Shown here one piece after another: positions 24,434-32,932 of a DNA stretch of 64,000 nt. The notes under the pieces are model-generated. The model was not told the DNA's origin. It searched no databases and was given only the letters and a program-made list of their open reading frames with translations. Position 1 is the first letter of the stretch; each line of letters starts with the position of its first letter. Origin of the DNA: CAZHHM01 sp964532225. Its GTDB lineage: Bacteria; Margulisbacteria; WOR-1; JAKLHX01. The DNA lies in contig CAZHHM010000007.1 in NCBI GenBank assembly GCA_964532225.1, forward strand, positions 6,360-70,359. Direction: 5' to 3'. The translations under genes were made by a program, and so were the position numbers.

Positions 24434-25009
24434 ATGCATCATGTATTCGATCCTCAAAATATGGCCAGGCTCGATTCGCCTGAAAGAAAGAAGGCGCTTC
24501 CCGCGCATGAGATCCTTACTGCGAACGATCTTAAAGAAGGGGATGTATTTCTTGATATTGGTGCCGGCACGGGATTCTTTGCTCTTCCGGCTGCTGAGAT
24601 AGTGGGGCAAAAGGGCTCTGTTATCGCCGCGGATATTTCAAAGGAAATGCTTGCCGAGACGATGAGGAGGGCGGGAGAAGCTTCTTTAAGCAACATTAAA
24701 CCTCTTCAGCTTGACGGGAAAAAGATCGGTCTTGCCGACAAGAGCGTTGATTTTGTGCTTCTCTCGGCAGTACTTCACGAGATACCGGACAAACAGGGAA
24801 TTGCTGCGGAGATATCACGTGTCCTTCGTGACAAAGGAAGCGTTCTTGTCGTCGAGTGGCAGAAAAAAGAGACGGAGAAAGGACCGGACATAAAAGACAG
24901 GATAGGAAGACCGGAGACGGAGGACTTGTTCAAAAAATCCGGGCTGTCAATTCTTCGTTCGGAAGACATTAATAATGAGCATTATGTGGTGAGGGCGGGG
25001 AGGGGATAG
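24434..25009 (+). CDS. Class I SAM-dependent methyltransferase (UbiE-like), substrate unknown
   Basis: A 191-aa protein with motif I FLDIGAGTGFFALPAAE (about 38-54), motif II VIAADIS, and VDFVLLSAVLHEI in the motif IV position. This is the Methyltransf_11/UbiE type, close to small enzymes of unknown substrate. AAGGAG precedes the ATG. A TATAAT (24409-24414) overlaps the leuA stop codon, so it may be transcribed separately from leuA. Confidence 0.8.
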   Translation: MHHVFDPQNMARLDSPERKKALPAHEILTANDLKEGDVFLDIGAGTGFFALPAAEIVGQKGSVIAADISKEMLAETMRRAGEASLSNIKPLQLDGKKIGLADKSVDFVLLSAVLHEIPDKQGIAAEISRVLRDKGSVLVVEWQKKETEKGPDIKDRIGRPETEDLFKKSGLSILRSEDINNEHYVVRAGRG

Positions 25010-25101
25010 AGAGATATTCGATTAGATGGTGAGGAGGGCAGTATTTAAGAGGAGGGTATTTTAAATTATTGAAAGAGACTATGAGTAAGATGTTTGTGTT
25101 T

Positions 25102-25659
25102 TTATTTGCGTATATATTCTTGAATCTTTGTTAGGGAGTATTTTATTCCTTTAAGTTCCTCATGGATCGGATCTGGATCAGACTGACTTCCAAGGTAAGA
25201 GGACAAATCTATTGTTGTTGATTCGTTGAAATGTTTTCCGGCCCAATTATATTTGGCAGTAACAACAAAAGATTTAGGTGTTTTGGATATATCAGCTTTT
25301 TTATCGAATATAACAAAAGATTGGGCAAGCGCGAATACAATTTCTGAATTTGCCGGAAAATCAGGGATGGTGTTGTTAAAGCAAGGAAACGATTTAAGGT
25401 TGTCTTCCGGATTATTTACGCCATACTGAAAGAAATCTCTGTCAACGCTTAATTTTAGAGTGCTCGCAGAGTTTTTCCCATGATTCTTAATTCTTAAATA
25501 GATAATTATTGATCCGGAAGGTATAAAAGCACTAACTAAAACATATGGCCTTAGAATAGATTCGTTTTGCTTCCTCATTTCTCTAACGGTATAAATGTTT
25601 GAAATAAGAATAAAGAAAGTAAGGAAAGCATAAATGCTAGTAATAAACTCAATGCTCAA
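25102..25659 (-). CDS. Single-span membrane protein of the AT-rich island (185 aa)
   Basis: Starts at a TTG (25659) with AGAGGA upstream. One N-terminal membrane helix (IYAFLTFFILISNIYTV) is followed by a basic stretch (REMRKQNESILRP) and a beta-rich domain (residues 40-160), then a short C-terminal helix. No family recognised. Small proteins with this layout are common in accessory islands. It is the last gene of the leftward AT-rich operon, 27 nt after the R-M remnant. Confidence 0.65.
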   Translation of the reverse strand: MSIEFITSIYAFLTFFILISNIYTVREMRKQNESILRPYVLVSAFIPSGSIIIYLRIKNHGKNSASTLKLSVDRDFFQYGVNNPEDNLKSFPCFNNTIPDFPANSEIVFALAQSFVIFDKKADISKTPKSFVVTAKYNWAGKHFNESTTIDLSSYLGSQSDPDPIHEELKGIKYSLTKIQEYIRK

Positions 25660-25686
25660 TTCGATTTTTCCTCTATTATATTTATT

Positions 25687-25848
25687 TCACAAGTATCTAG
25701 CCCAATCAACACCCCCTCCAAGTGCTTTAAAGAAAGGGTCGATAAATTCTCCTCTCAACTGAGTCTCGTTGTATTTGCCAGACTTATATTTATCTTTATG
25801 GCGATTAAAGCGTTCGATTGAATCAAGTATTTCTTTAGGTGTAGACAA
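25687..25848 (-). pseudogene. N-terminal remnant of a type IIG (Eco57I-like) restriction-modification protein
   Basis: A 53-codon frame from TTG 25848 to TGA 25687. It reads ILDSIERFNRHKDKYKSGKY then NETQLRGEFIDPFFKALG. This matches the start of type IIG restriction-methylase proteins (typically ERFxxNxxxYxSxxYNETQxRxEFIDPFFxALGW). The normal protein continues for several hundred residues; here a stop follows nine codons after KALG. It starts 2 nt after the stop of the 26951 gene, so it was probably part of that operon. It could be a short functional protein, but a remnant is more likely. Confidence 0.7.
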
Positions 25849-25850
25849 AA

Positions 25851-26951
25851 CTATTTCTCCAATTTCTTTAATAGCACTTCCGGATCACTACTTGTGGAAA
25901 TCATGGGATACCCTCCAGTTCCTTCAAAAACAACAAGTATGTGTCCACAATTTGCGGTGTTTAAAGAATGTCTCTTTTCTGTGCCTTTATCTGTTTTAAA
26001 GTTAATTCCTGTGCTTCCTTTTTCTGACTGGTATCTACTATCTATTGTTCCGTCATTTTCGGTTTCATGTTTCTTTTCTGAAATTATTACAATATCTGGT
26101 TTTCCTCCCTTAATGCTTTTATATAAATCTTCGGAATACCCTGATTCCAGCCCATGATGAGGTGCAATTAAAATGGAAAGGCCAAATGTGCTTAATAATG
26201 ATTTTAAGGATGGTTGGTTGCTAGAGACAACATGCCAGTTTGGATTTTTTGCTGTTTTAGTATTTTCGAAACATGTATATCGCTTTTCCGAACCTTCTTC
26301 TTCATTAAGAATACATTGTAATGCGTCAGGAGTAATATCGCCCGGAATTAACAATGTATGAATTCCATGTCTATAATAAATGACTAAACTGGTTCCATTT
26401 CCGTAATCATTATCATTGCTCTCATGGATTTTATCAACGATGGGAGGCCTTACATAATATAGCCCATATTCAAGATTAGGTATTGATCTGGCTGAATCAT
26501 AACAGATTGTTTGTAGTGGTAATGACCGCCCCTTATATATCTCTTTGTATGCTGTGACTAATTCGTCGCTTCCATCTGGATTAATTATTCTGTCCCAGTC
26601 AAGATTTTCAGAAGTCGATCCTTCAGGAGTTTTATCATGTGGGCAAGTATGTAGGGATGAATAAAACGCAGATTTTCCTTGAGTGGTAGGTAATAATTGC
26701 TTTATTTCAGATATGTGATCAGCATGAGGGTGAGATATTATTGTTTGTGCTACTTTGCATTCTTTATATTTATCAAGGTAAGGAATGATATTCTTCTTAA
26801 GAAATTCGCAAGGGCTAAAATCTTCTGTGCTACCAAAATCGTACATTATTCCTTGATTTAATCCGGTTCGAATAAAAACACTTAATCCTCTTCCTGTGTC
26901 AAAAACCCAAATATGACTCTTTAATGATTTTGGCCAAGAAGGTGACATCAT
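25851..26951 (-). CDS. Metallo-beta-lactamase-fold hydrolase, ComEC-like (366 aa)
   Basis: MBL fold with IMYDFG in the first strand, the metal motif HPHADH (about 74-79), a second ligand region near GDITPD, and APHHG (His-His) later. This set resembles the MBL domain of ComEC/Rec2 and related DNA-processing hydrolases, but there are no membrane segments. AAGGAG precedes a double ATG. It follows the other MBL gene by 9 nt. The pairing of two distinct MBL proteins in one operon is unusual. Confidence 0.8.
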   Translation of the reverse strand: MMSPSWPKSLKSHIWVFDTGRGLSVFIRTGLNQGIMYDFGSTEDFSPCEFLKKNIIPYLDKYKECKVAQTIISHPHADHISEIKQLLPTTQGKSAFYSSLHTCPHDKTPEGSTSENLDWDRIINPDGSDELVTAYKEIYKGRSLPLQTICYDSARSIPNLEYGLYYVRPPIVDKIHESNDNDYGNGTSLVIYYRHGIHTLLIPGDITPDALQCILNEEEGSEKRYTCFENTKTAKNPNWHVVSSNQPSLKSLLSTFGLSILIAPHHGLESGYSEDLYKSIKGGKPDIVIISEKKHETENDGTIDSRYQSEKGSTGINFKTDKGTEKRHSLNTANCGHILVVFEGTGGYPMISTSSDPEVLLKKLEK

Positions 26952-26960
26952 TAAATCTCC

Positions 26961-27764
26961 TTATTGTATGTTCGCAATTAAAGGTGTTGTGCATAGGCCT
27001 TCGACATCAGTACGAAATACTTTGCTTGAGTAAGTATCATATATTCTTAGTGCTTTAGAATCAGGCACATTATCAAATATCCCTGATTTTGTTGATATTA
27101 TTGTATCCCTAGGAGAAGCGGTTTTAATAAATTCTAGATTTGCACCATTTTTAGACCCGTGATGACTTGCCCTTAACACATTGCAATTTGTCAGTTTCCA
27201 GTCAGCCAATATTAGATCAAGTTCTGAATCAGAAGCATCTCCACATACAATAAAGTTATTAGCTGGGGTGGAGACCCATATCACTAAATTTGCATCGTGA
27301 CATTCTCTGGTGTCGCTATCATTAACACTTGTTCGAGGGCCTAATACTAAAAAATTGCAGTTAGTGAAATTCTTTCTTACTCCGGATGAGCATGTGAATC
27401 GTTTGCTTGAATCAGGCACGAGTTTATTTTTAAGATTTGTATATTCGTTGTAATCTTCCAAAGAAAGCGAATTGTCGTCATGCCGTCTTTTATATGGAGA
27501 CCCCCAAAACTCTGCAACAGTAAAATTGTTAATTAAGTCTTCCATCCCTAAATAATGATCGCTATGCGGGTGAGATATTATTAATAAGTCTATTAATGAT
27601 TTGCCAATATTATTGTTGATATAATGAGCAATATTTGTTGGTTTTGATATACCTTTGTCTGAATATTTGTTATATCCACAATCTATCAGAACAAGATCAT
27701 CTCCCATTTCAAAAATAGTGCAGTCGGCACAACCAACGTCTAAAAAATGTGCTTTATAAGCCAT
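26961..27764 (-). CDS. Metallo-beta-lactamase-fold hydrolase, ComEC-like (267 aa)
   Basis: Compact MBL protein: FLDVGCADCTIFE, VLIDCGYN, HPHSDH (metal motif), FIVCGDAS, SHHGSKNG. These are the ComEC-type MBL blocks in the usual order. I chose the ATG at 27764, 7 nt after the stop of the preceding membrane-protein gene; a TTG overlapping that gene is the alternative. It is about 100 residues shorter than its neighbour and only distantly related to it. Confidence 0.8.
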   Translation of the reverse strand: MAYKAHFLDVGCADCTIFEMGDDLVLIDCGYNKYSDKGISKPTNIAHYINNNIGKSLIDLLIISHPHSDHYLGMEDLINNFTVAEFWGSPYKRRHDDNSLSLEDYNEYTNLKNKLVPDSSKRFTCSSGVRKNFTNCNFLVLGPRTSVNDSDTRECHDANLVIWVSTPANNFIVCGDASDSELDLILADWKLTNCNVLRASHHGSKNGANLEFIKTASPRDTIISTKSGIFDNVPDSKALRIYDTYSSKVFRTDVEGLCTTPLIANIQ

Positions 27765-27771
27765 GATAAAA

Positions 27772-28371
27772 TCATTTCCCAAATACAGCTTTTGAGGCCG
27801 ATTTGTTTTCTCTAGTCATTAAATAGATAATCGCTGTTGATAATTGTGTTAACAGGAAAAGGGAAGAAAATACTGTGTTTAGAAGTGAACTTGTTTTCGC
27901 AAAGTATAAAATTGCAAAAAGCAAACAGGAATTCATGAATGCTATTAGGTACATTAAAAAGGATTGAGAGCTAAAAAAATTAAAGAATGGTGGTTTGTTG
28001 TGATTCGTATACATTCCGCTTTTATTCTCAAAAGAAAGTGGTTTATAAGATAAATAAGTGTTCCTTTGTTCGTTGATGAACCTCATGCAAACAACAAAAT
28101 ATATACGGTTTCGAACAATCATGTAATACATTATTGTTCCGAAAAGTAGCGACACTGAGAGGCCTAAAATAACTGAATTGCTTAAGTCAATAAATTTAGT
28201 TAATGCATATTTGTCAATACCAACGGCAATCCCAATGATTGTTGTGTAAAAAGTAGCTAAATATTTAAATATATCGATAATTTGGTTATCGTAATGCCTG
28301 GATTGTTCATAACTTTGATTGAAATCATTTTGCAGCATTGATATTGAGCCGTTTAGTATTTCATCTGGCAT
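27772..28371 (-). CDS. Four-helix membrane protein, first gene of the AT-rich island operon
   Basis: A 199-aa protein. A soluble amphipathic N-terminus (NDFNQSYEQSRHYDNQIIDIF) precedes two membrane helices (about 36-52 and 64-84), a loop, and two more helices (about 130-150 and 160-180). No family recognised; the layout recalls small membrane effectors of defence islands, which is only an impression. Start is the ATG at 28371 with AGGAGA 6 nt before it. Promoter at 28404-28432. Confidence 0.65.
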   Translation of the reverse strand: MPDEILNGSISMLQNDFNQSYEQSRHYDNQIIDIFKYLATFYTTIIGIAVGIDKYALTKFIDLSNSVILGLSVSLLFGTIMYYMIVRNRIYFVVCMRFINEQRNTYLSYKPLSFENKSGMYTNHNKPPFFNFFSSQSFLMYLIAFMNSCLLFAILYFAKTSSLLNTVFSSLFLLTQLSTAIIYLMTRENKSASKAVFGK

Positions 28372-28403
28372 TGTAGTTCTCCTATAAATTGTTGGTATCA
28401 AGG

Positions 28404-28432
28404 ATTATATATTTAAGTATGCGATTATTCAA
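28404..28432 (-). promoter_or_regulatory. Sigma-70-type promoter of the AT-rich island operon
   Basis: Leftward TTGAAT (28432-28427), a 17-bp spacer, and TATAAT (28409-28404). It gives a leader of about 26 nt before the ATG at 28371 and would drive all genes down to 25102. Confidence 0.75.
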
Positions 28433-28532
28433 TGGACGGGTTGATTGTGCAAATCAGATATTTATTGTAGATGTTATACATTCGTGCAAGCGTCAGTGAA
28501 GGCAGGACGAGGGGTTTTAAAAACCTGAGATG

Positions 28533-28853
28533 TTATTTTCTCTTTTTCTTCACAGTAAGTGGGACTTCTTTTGCTGTTATCCTTGCAAGCTCCGAAAGCC
28601 ACTCCCTGTTGTCATGGTCTTCGATCAAAAAGTACATCTTTGCCCCGGGATAGGGAGGAGCTTCCTTCGCGTCTTTTATGAATTTGCGCCCGCCGTCGGT
28701 AGGTTTGATATAGAGCTGGTCGTCGCAAACGAGGGCGATCACTTTGCCGTCAAGGTATAGGGCATATTCCCCGAACATTTTTCTGTAGGTGATATCGTTA
28801 GCGTCGCCGATCTGGTCAACAATGTAGTCTATGAATTCTTGTGTAGATCCCAT
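28533..28853 (-). CDS. TfoX N-terminal-domain protein
   Basis: A 106-aa protein matching the TfoX_N fold: DITYRKMFGEYALYLDGKVIALVCDDQLYIKPT, then APPYPGAKMYFLIED. Stand-alone TfoX_N proteins are common and of unknown function; the competence role applies to longer TfoX/Sxy proteins. A lysine-rich tail (VKKKRK) ends the protein. It lies between the AT-rich island and two tRNA-Leu genes. Confidence 0.88.
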   Translation of the reverse strand: MGSTQEFIDYIVDQIGDANDITYRKMFGEYALYLDGKVIALVCDDQLYIKPTDGGRKFIKDAKEAPPYPGAKMYFLIEDHDNREWLSELARITAKEVPLTVKKKRK

Positions 28854-28867
28854 TATTGTCTAAAATT

Positions 28868-28949
28868 TGCCGTTGAGGAGAGTCGAACTCCTAAGGGTTG
28901 CCCCATACGATCCTGAGTCGTACGCGTATGCCAATTCCGCCACAACGGC
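28868..28949 (-). tRNA. tRNA-Leu (anticodon CAG)
   Basis: A class II tRNA: acceptor GCCGTTG/CAACGGC, discriminator A, anticodon loop CTCAGGA, variable arm GGGGCAACCC, T-arm GGAGTTCGACTCTCC. It is 24 bp downstream of the next tRNA-Leu on the same strand. Confidence 0.95.
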
Positions 28950-28973
28950 ACAATCTGAACCAAAAGTATCAAC

Positions 28974-29057
28974 TACCGGAGGAGGGAGTTGAACCCTCAT
29001 GAGCGTAAAGCTCATTCGATTTTGAGTCGAACGTGTATGCCATTCCACCACTCCGGC
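28974..29057 (-). tRNA. tRNA-Leu (anticodon CAA)
   Basis: A class II tRNA: 5' acceptor GCCGGAG, 3' acceptor CTCCGGT, so the first pair is G-U, which is unusual. Discriminator A, anticodon loop CTCAAAA, long variable arm GAGCTTTACGCTC, T-arm GAGGGTTCAACTCCCTC. Confidence 0.93.
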
Positions 29058-29078
29058 ACAAAATTATCCGGTTACAAC

Positions 29079-29109
29079 ATTTGTCATTGGTCATTGGGCA
29101 TTTGTCATT
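29079..29109. repeat. Short ATTTGTCATTGG-type tandem repeat
   Basis: Four near-copies of a TCATTGG-like unit between the tRNA genes and accA. It belongs to a class of low-complexity spacers also seen at 33404 (GAACAGG units), 39360 (GTCTTC units) and 60830 (TTGGGATT units). Confidence 0.6.
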
Positions 29110-29117
29110 CTGTCCGA

Positions 29118-30086
29118 CTAATGTGCTTCTTCGAACCAGCCCATCTTCCTGAACTTTTCGTACCTGTTATTCAGGATATCATCGGGAGAAAGCTTTAGCA
29201 ATTCGAGAAGATGCCTTTCAAGAGCGGCTTTGAGGCTGTCTGCTGCCGTTCTCGGGTCGTTGTGCGCGCCTCCGAGAGGCTCTTTTATGACCTCATCGAC
29301 TATCTTCATCTCCAAAAGGTCTTTTGCCGTTATCTTAAGGTTCTCGGCAGCGTCAGGCGCCTTCTTGGCGTCATGCCAGAGAATTGCCGCGCATCCTTCC
29401 GGCGATATCACGGAATACTGCGAATACTCGAACATCAGGACCTTGTTCCCCACACCGATGCCGAGCGCTCCTCCCGAGCCGCCTTCACCGGTTATCACTG
29501 CTATGAACGGCACTCTGAGCATAGCCATTTCTCTCAGGTTCCTGGCTATCGCCTCGGCCTGTCCTCTTTCTTCGGCCCCTATGCCGCAATAGGCTCCGGG
29601 CGTGTCGATAAGCGTTATTATCGGCCTGTTGAACTTTTCGGCCATGTTCATAAGGCGCAGGGCCTTGCGGTAGCCTTCGGGATGGGCCATGCCGAAGTTC
29701 CTGCTGATATTTTCCTTGGTATTGCTGCCCTTTTGGTGTCCGATGACCATAACATGCCGTCCGTTAAGCTTTGCGAAACCTCCCACCATCGCCGGGTCGT
29801 CGCCGTACAGCCTGTCCCCGTGCAGCTCGACAAAATCGTCGAATATCATGCTGATATAGTCGGTGCTGGTGGGACGCATGATATGCCTAGAGATGAGCAC
29901 TATCTGGCTCGGTGTCAGGTTGGAGAATATTTCCCTCTTCAGGTATTCTATCCTGCCTTCCATCGAGCGGACCTCCTCGTTCATGTCGAGGTCGCCCGTC
30001 TTTGCCAGCTTTTTCAGCTCATCCACTTTCCTGTATAGGTCTGCGATGGGCTTTTCGAAAGGAAGCAGGTATTTAGGGTCGAGCAT
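29118..30086 (-). CDS. accA: Acetyl-CoA carboxylase carboxyltransferase subunit alpha
   Basis: A 322-aa crotonase-fold subunit of usual length: LSRHIMRPTSTDYISMIFDDFVELHGDR, MVIGHQKGSNTKENI, DTPGAYCGIGAEERGQAEAIARNL, and GEGGSGGALGIGVGNKVLM. It transfers CO2 from carboxybiotin to acetyl-CoA together with AccD. The start overlaps the accD stop by one base (TAATG), so the pair is coupled. Confidence 0.97.
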   Translation of the reverse strand: MLDPKYLLPFEKPIADLYRKVDELKKLAKTGDLDMNEEVRSMEGRIEYLKREIFSNLTPSQIVLISRHIMRPTSTDYISMIFDDFVELHGDRLYGDDPAMVGGFAKLNGRHVMVIGHQKGSNTKENISRNFGMAHPEGYRKALRLMNMAEKFNRPIITLIDTPGAYCGIGAEERGQAEAIARNLREMAMLRVPFIAVITGEGGSGGALGIGVGNKVLMFEYSQYSVISPEGCAAILWHDAKKAPDAAENLKITAKDLLEMKIVDEVIKEPLGGAHNDPRTAADSLKAALERHLLELLKLSPDDILNNRYEKFRKMGWFEEAH

Positions 30087-30946
30087 TACTGAAGCCCGAA
30101 CCAGTCAAGACATTTTGCAAGGGTCATCTTGAGGTATTTCCTTTCCACGACTATGTCGACCATGCCGTGCTCCTTGAGATACTCGGCCCTCTGGAAGCCC
30201 GGCGGAAGCTTTTGCCTTATCGTCTGCTCGATCACCCTGGGACCGGCAAAACCGATGAGCGCGCCTGTTTCCGCGATGTTGACGTCGCCAAGCATGGCAA
30301 AACTCGCCGAAACCCCTCCGGTCGTGGGGTCGGCCAGAACGCTGATGTAGGGGAGCCTTGCCTCATTGTGCTTTCCGAGAGCAGCGGAGGTCTTTGCCAT
30401 CTGCATGAGGCTCATGATTCCTTCCTGCATCCTGGCGCCTCCGGATGTGTTTATGATGATGACCGGGAGCTTAAGTGCGGTGGCCTTTTCGATCGCTCTG
30501 GCGATCTTTTCTCCGACAACGGAGCCCATGCTGCCGCCCATGAATGAGAAATCCATGCAGCACAGTACCACATGCTTTCCGTTTATTGTGCCTTCACCTG
30601 TCACAACAGCATCATTTATGCCTGCCTTTGTCTCGTAGCTGCGCAGGCGTTTTTCGTACTGCATCTCGTCGACGAAATGAAGATGGTCGACCGAGCGCAT
30701 CGAAAGGTCGTATGGTGAGAAGCTGGCCTCGTCAAGCAGCTGGGAAATGCGTTCCTTGGCGGTCAGTTTAAAGTGATAGCCGCACTTCTGGCATACCTTG
30801 AGGTTCTTCTCAAGGTCTTTAAGGAAAAGGGTCTCGCTGCACTTGACGCATTTGACCCAAAGATTGCCCGGAATATCAAGTTTTTCTTTCTTGTATTCGG
30901 TCTTCTTTTCCTGCTTTTTTTTAGTTATCCAGTCTGATATCGCCAT
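30086..30946 (-). CDS. accD: Acetyl-CoA carboxylase carboxyltransferase subunit beta
   Basis: A 286-aa protein. An N-terminal zinc ribbon (CVKCSETLF...CQKCGYHF) is followed by the crotonase fold with MDFSFMGGSMGSVVGEKIARAIEKA and INTSGGARMQEG. I chose the ATG at 30946 (MAISDW), the standard start. The frame stays open further upstream, but that stretch is antisense to rpsT and has no ribosome site. Confidence 0.97.
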   Translation of the reverse strand: MAISDWITKKKQEKKTEYKKEKLDIPGNLWVKCVKCSETLFLKDLEKNLKVCQKCGYHFKLTAKERISQLLDEASFSPYDLSMRSVDHLHFVDEMQYEKRLRSYETKAGINDAVVTGEGTINGKHVVLCCMDFSFMGGSMGSVVGEKIARAIEKATALKLPVIIINTSGGARMQEGIMSLMQMAKTSAALGKHNEARLPYISVLADPTTGGVSASFAMLGDVNIAETGALIGFAGPRVIEQTIRQKLPPGFQRAEYLKEHGMVDIVVERKYLKMTLAKCLDWFGLQ

Positions 30947-30947
30947 A

Positions 30948-30976
30948 TTGCGTGACCTTATATAGTGTGTTATTAT
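30948..30976 (+). promoter_or_regulatory. rpsT promoter
   Basis: TTGCGT, a 17-bp spacer, and TATTAT. It starts immediately beside the accD start codon, so the two genes diverge from a very short shared region. Confidence 0.55.
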
Positions 30977-31007
30977 AACATGTAGAAAAAATCCACAGGA
31001 GCAGTAA

Positions 31008-31274
31008 ATGGCAAACATTAAATCCGCGATCAAAAGGATCAGGACCGCAAAAAGGAACGAACAAAGGAACAAGTCCGTAAAATCCGCGCTTAAGTCCCTT
31101 ATCAATAAGGCAAAGAGCCTCGTTTCAGCCCCGGCTAAGGACGCAGAAGCGGCCCTGAGGGAAGCGCTGAAGAGGATCGATAAAGCAGTGTCAAAAGGGA
31201 TAATCCACAAGAAAACGGCAGCAAGGAAGAAATCAAGGCTGGTCAAGTCGCTCGCGTCCAAAAAGAAGAAATAA
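31008..31274 (+). CDS. rpsT: 30S ribosomal protein S20
   Basis: An 88-aa, strongly basic protein: MANIKSAIKRIRTAKRNEQRNKSVKSALK, then AVSKGIIHKKTAARKKSRL, the S20 signature. AGGAG precedes the ATG. S20 binds 16S rRNA early in assembly. Downstream are phosphate-transport genes, 21 nt away. Confidence 0.97.
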   Translation: MANIKSAIKRIRTAKRNEQRNKSVKSALKSLINKAKSLVSAPAKDAEAALREALKRIDKAVSKGIIHKKTAARKKSRLVKSLASKKKK

Positions 31275-31295
31275 GATCACTAGAAAGGCCTGAGC

Positions 31296-31922
31296 ATGAA
31301 ATTCAACCTGATCCCCCGCGATGAGAAATTCTTTGATATGTTCGAGAGGGCATTTGTTAACGCTATCGAGATGGGCACGGTGTTCAACAACATGCTCAAA
31401 GACTATACCCAGGTCGAGGAAAAGGTGGCCAAGATAGACGACCTCGAGCACGAAGGCGACATCATCACGCACGAGATCTTTGACAAGCTCAACAGGACCT
31501 TCATAACTCCCATAGACAGAGAAGATATCCATTCTCTTGCTTCGGAGATCGACGATGTTCTCGATTTTATCAAGGCCGCGTCCGACCGTCTTCTCCTGTA
31601 TAAGATCAAGAAACCGACGACCGAGGTCATCAGGCTTTCCGAAACCCTCCTAAAGACTATACTTGAGACCTCGAAGGCCGTAAAAAGCCTGAAAGAGATG
31701 AAGAACTCCAAGAGGATACAGGAGTACTGCATTGAGGTCAACAGCCTCGAGAACGAAGGCGACACTATCCTTAAGAACGCCATCGCCAAGCTTTTTGACG
31801 ACAACACTAACGCACTCGAGGTAATTAAGTGGAAAGAGATCTACGAGAACCTTGAGAGCGCGATAGACATGTGCGAGAGTATAGCCAATACAATTATCGC
31901 GATAATAGCCAAAAATGCTTAG
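31296..31922 (+). CDS. PhoU-like protein of the DUF47 family
   Basis: A 208-aa all-helical protein with the DUF47 motifs KIDDLEHEGDIITHEIFDKLNRTFITPIDREDIHSLASEIDDVLDFI and the repeat NSLENEGDTIL. DUF47 genes usually sit beside pit, as here (8-nt overlap), and the protein is thought to regulate PiT transport or sense phosphate. Confidence 0.92.
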   Translation: MKFNLIPRDEKFFDMFERAFVNAIEMGTVFNNMLKDYTQVEEKVAKIDDLEHEGDIITHEIFDKLNRTFITPIDREDIHSLASEIDDVLDFIKAASDRLLLYKIKKPTTEVIRLSETLLKTILETSKAVKSLKEMKNSKRIQEYCIEVNSLENEGDTILKNAIAKLFDDNTNALEVIKWKEIYENLESAIDMCESIANTIIAIIAKNA

Positions 31923-32913
31923 TCTCATGGTCGTGATCGCGATCATTGCGGTCGCGCTCATATTCGATTTTATAAACGGCTTCCACGATGCCGCTAATTC
32001 TATAGCAACTGTAGTATCCACCAAAGTGCTTTCGCCAAAATTTGCCGTGATGTGGGCCGCTTTCTTCAACTTCATCGCAGCTTTTACTTTCGGACTTGCG
32101 GTAGCCACTACGATAGGCAAAGGCGTTGTCGACCCTTCAGCGGTCACAACAAGGGTCATTCTTGCCGGGCTCATCGGCGCAATAATCTGGGACCTCATTA
32201 CATGGTATATCGGACTTCCCACAAGCTCTTCTCACGCGCTTATCGGAGGTTTCGCGGGAGCAGCCCTTTTAAAAGGGGGAATGGACGCTATAATCTTACC
32301 CGGTCTGATCAAGATCGCCGCATTCATCTTCATATCTCCGATCACGGGTTTCATACTCGGGTACATCATAATGGTCATAGTGTTCTGGATCTTCCGGGAC
32401 GCATCCCCTCAAAAACTTGACAGCGGGTTTCGCAAGATGCAGCTTGTTTCTGCTGCCGCCTACAGTCTAGGGCATGGAGGCAATGACGCGCAGAAAACGA
32501 TGGGGATCATAGCTGTACTGCTTTACTCCACCGGACATCTGGGCGGCGAGTTCTATATTCCCATGTGGGTAGTCTTCTCCTGCTATATTGCGATCGCATT
32601 GGGAACTCTGGCAGGCGGCTGGAGAATTGTAAAGACGATGGGCACAAAAATAACAAAGCTTAAACCGGTCGGAGGCTTCTGTGCAGAGACGGCCGGAGCA
32701 ATAACGCTGTTCATGTCGACGCATATGGGTATCCCTGTCAGTACAACGCATACCATAACCGGATCAATAACCGGGGTCGGCTTTACCAGAGGCTCGTCAT
32801 CGGTGCATTGGGGCGTTGCCGGGAACATAATATGGGCGTGGCTTCTTACTATACCTGCCTCCGCCATTATCGCGATGGGCGCTTACTGGGCTATTTCACT
32901 GATCAACTTCTGA
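31915..32913 (+). CDS. pit: Low-affinity inorganic phosphate transporter, PiT family
   Basis: A 332-aa membrane protein with the duplicated PiT signature: DFINGFHDAANSIATVVSTKVLSP in the first half and SLGHGGNDAQKTMGII in the second, plus LPTSSSHALIGG and PVSTTHTITGSITGVG. It carries out cation-coupled phosphate uptake. It is translationally coupled to the DUF47 gene. Confidence 0.96.
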   Translation: MLSLMVVIAIIAVALIFDFINGFHDAANSIATVVSTKVLSPKFAVMWAAFFNFIAAFTFGLAVATTIGKGVVDPSAVTTRVILAGLIGAIIWDLITWYIGLPTSSSHALIGGFAGAALLKGGMDAIILPGLIKIAAFIFISPITGFILGYIIMVIVFWIFRDASPQKLDSGFRKMQLVSAAAYSLGHGGNDAQKTMGIIAVLLYSTGHLGGEFYIPMWVVFSCYIAIALGTLAGGWRIVKTMGTKITKLKPVGGFCAETAGAITLFMSTHMGIPVSTTHTITGSITGVGFTRGSSSVHWGVAGNIIWAWLLTIPASAIIAMGAYWAISLINF

Positions 32914-32920
32914 CAGCTGA

Positions 32921-32926
32921 TATAAT
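32921..32926 (+). promoter_or_regulatory. Extended -10 promoter of ispE
   Basis: TGA-TATAAT with the ispE ATG exactly 6 nt downstream (32933). No convincing -35 is seen; an extended -10 can compensate. Predicted leaderless start. Confidence 0.65.
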
Positions 32927-32932
32927 CAATAC

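Noticed and set aside
28995..29057. Coding interpretation of the stretch covering the two tRNA-Leu genes (63-codon minus-strand frame at 28860-29051)
   Set aside because: The sequence is fully explained by two class II tRNAs with proper arms.
30947..31261. N-terminal extension of accD to codon 105 upstream
   Set aside because: The extra stretch is antisense to rpsT, hydrophobic by chance, and the normal AccD start MAISDW follows.
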